A DNA stretch of 6,720 nucleotides from Bacteroidota bacterium (GTDB taxonomy: Bacteria > Bacteroidota > Bacteroidia > Bacteroidales > Lentimicrobiaceae): NCBI GenBank assembly GCA_023434665.1, contig JAEYSM010000093.1:1-6720 (forward strand), read 5' to 3'. The translations under genes and the position numbers were made by a program. Below, one piece after another: positions 6,433-6,720 of the stretch. Positions within the stretch are counted from its first letter, which is position 1; each line of letters starts with the position of its first letter. The notes under the pieces were generated by a model. The model made no database searches, was not told the DNA's origin, and saw only the letters and a program-made list of their open reading frames with translations.

Positions 6433-6720
6433 TCACCTGATCAGCATCAGGCATCCCTTTTTTAAAAAAAGTTTCCCATCTGCATCATTGGGCGAAAATA
6501 AAATTCTGTAGGCATATATGCCCGAAGGCGAAGGTCTCGAAAGATAGGTGCCATCCCATTGATAGTCGGGTGTTCTGCCTTCAAAAACCAGCTCTCCCCA
6601 ACGGTTGTATATCAGAAGACTTTGAATGAACATGTTGGTTTGCACCGGACCAAAGGTATCGTTGAGGCCGTCGCCGTTTGGGGAAAATGCATCAGGGAAA
6701 TCAATAACAGGAGGGCACAC
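6433..6720 (-). CDS. C-terminal fragment of a secreted protein with T9SS type B (CHU_C-like) sorting domain
   Basis: About 95 codons are present, and the 5' part lies beyond the right edge of the window. The whole visible part is one gliding-motility-associated C-terminal domain. It starts CPPVIDFPDAFSPNGDGLND, then has IYNRWGELVFEG, the YQWDGTY turn and SPSGIYAYRILF, and ends KKGCLMLIR with a TGA at 6433-6435. These are the expected landmarks of the type B signal recognised by the type IX secretion system in Bacteroidota, and the terminal LIR is typical. The GTG at 6718-6720 is not a real start, as it lies inside the domain. The function of the parent protein cannot be read. If the window is circular, the sequence before this point is 125-194, and the gene is then a frameshifted remnant with no signal peptide. 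Confidence 0.85.
   Translation of the reverse strand: MCPPVIDFPDAFSPNGDGLNDTFGPVQTNMFIQSLLIYNRWGELVFEGRTPDYQWDGTYLSRPSPSGIYAYRILFSPNDADGKLFLKKGCLMLIR
6597..6720. repeat. Right copy of exact 124-bp terminal direct repeat
   Basis: Identical to 1-124 over the full length and ending at the last base of the window. It encodes about 41 residues of the type B sorting domain on the minus strand. Joining the ends over it gives a circle of 6596 bases. Confidence 0.97.

Noticed and set aside
1..6720. CRISPR array, tRNA or rRNA genes, insertion-sequence ends
   Set aside because: No regularly spaced repeats, no tRNA-like fold, no rRNA-like stretch and no transposase coding sequence were seen on either strand.

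Overview
The window reads as a piece of a Bacteroidota chromosome. The evidence is the set of C-terminal sorting domains of the type IX secretion system (T9SS): two intact type A domains, one type B (gliding-motility-associated, CHU_C-like) domain, and a probable decayed type A tail. The genes also have A-rich leaders without Shine-Dalgarno sequences, which is usual in this phylum. No secretion machinery, replication, mobilisation or transposase gene is visible.

Layout. All substantial genes lie on the minus strand, so the transcription order runs right to left. The right edge (6433-6720) holds the C-terminal end of a T9SS type B cargo protein whose N-terminal part is outside the window. Convergent to it, 3 bases away, is a decayed XRE-family regulator (about 6253-6429, plus strand). 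It lacks its central helix-turn-helix and has an in-frame TAA. The AT-rich stretch 5784-6249 has no intact gene; it carries a probable remnant of a type A sorting tail (6127-6204) and the likely promoter of the next gene. Positions 5783 to 1848 encode a large secreted subtilisin-like protease (family S8) of about 1311 codons. It is split by one in-frame TGA (4617-4619) placed three codons after the catalytic serine. After a 60-base gap with a strong hairpin (1802-1836) comes a 530-residue secreted protein (195-1787) with seven repeats that look like a seven-bladed beta-propeller and a type A sorting domain. Downstream of it, positions 1-194 hold another type B sorting-domain fragment, disrupted by an apparent one-base insertion.

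The first 124 bases are identical to the last 124 (1-124 = 6597-6720), exactly to both edges. The sequence therefore closes into a circle of 6596 bases, and in that reading the two type B fragments are one pseudogene. No replication gene is visible, so a collapsed assembly graph around a repeat or a tandem duplication is more likely than a plasmid. This is the main caution for anyone using the window.

Biology. The protease and propeller protein are probably co-transcribed and exported through the Sec system and then T9SS to the cell surface or medium. Around them lie remains of other cargo and regulator genes, as in a region of cargo-gene turnover. I found no convincing novel multi-gene system. 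The points most worth checking are the stop in the protease active-site motif, the circular closure, and the hairpin between the two cargo genes.
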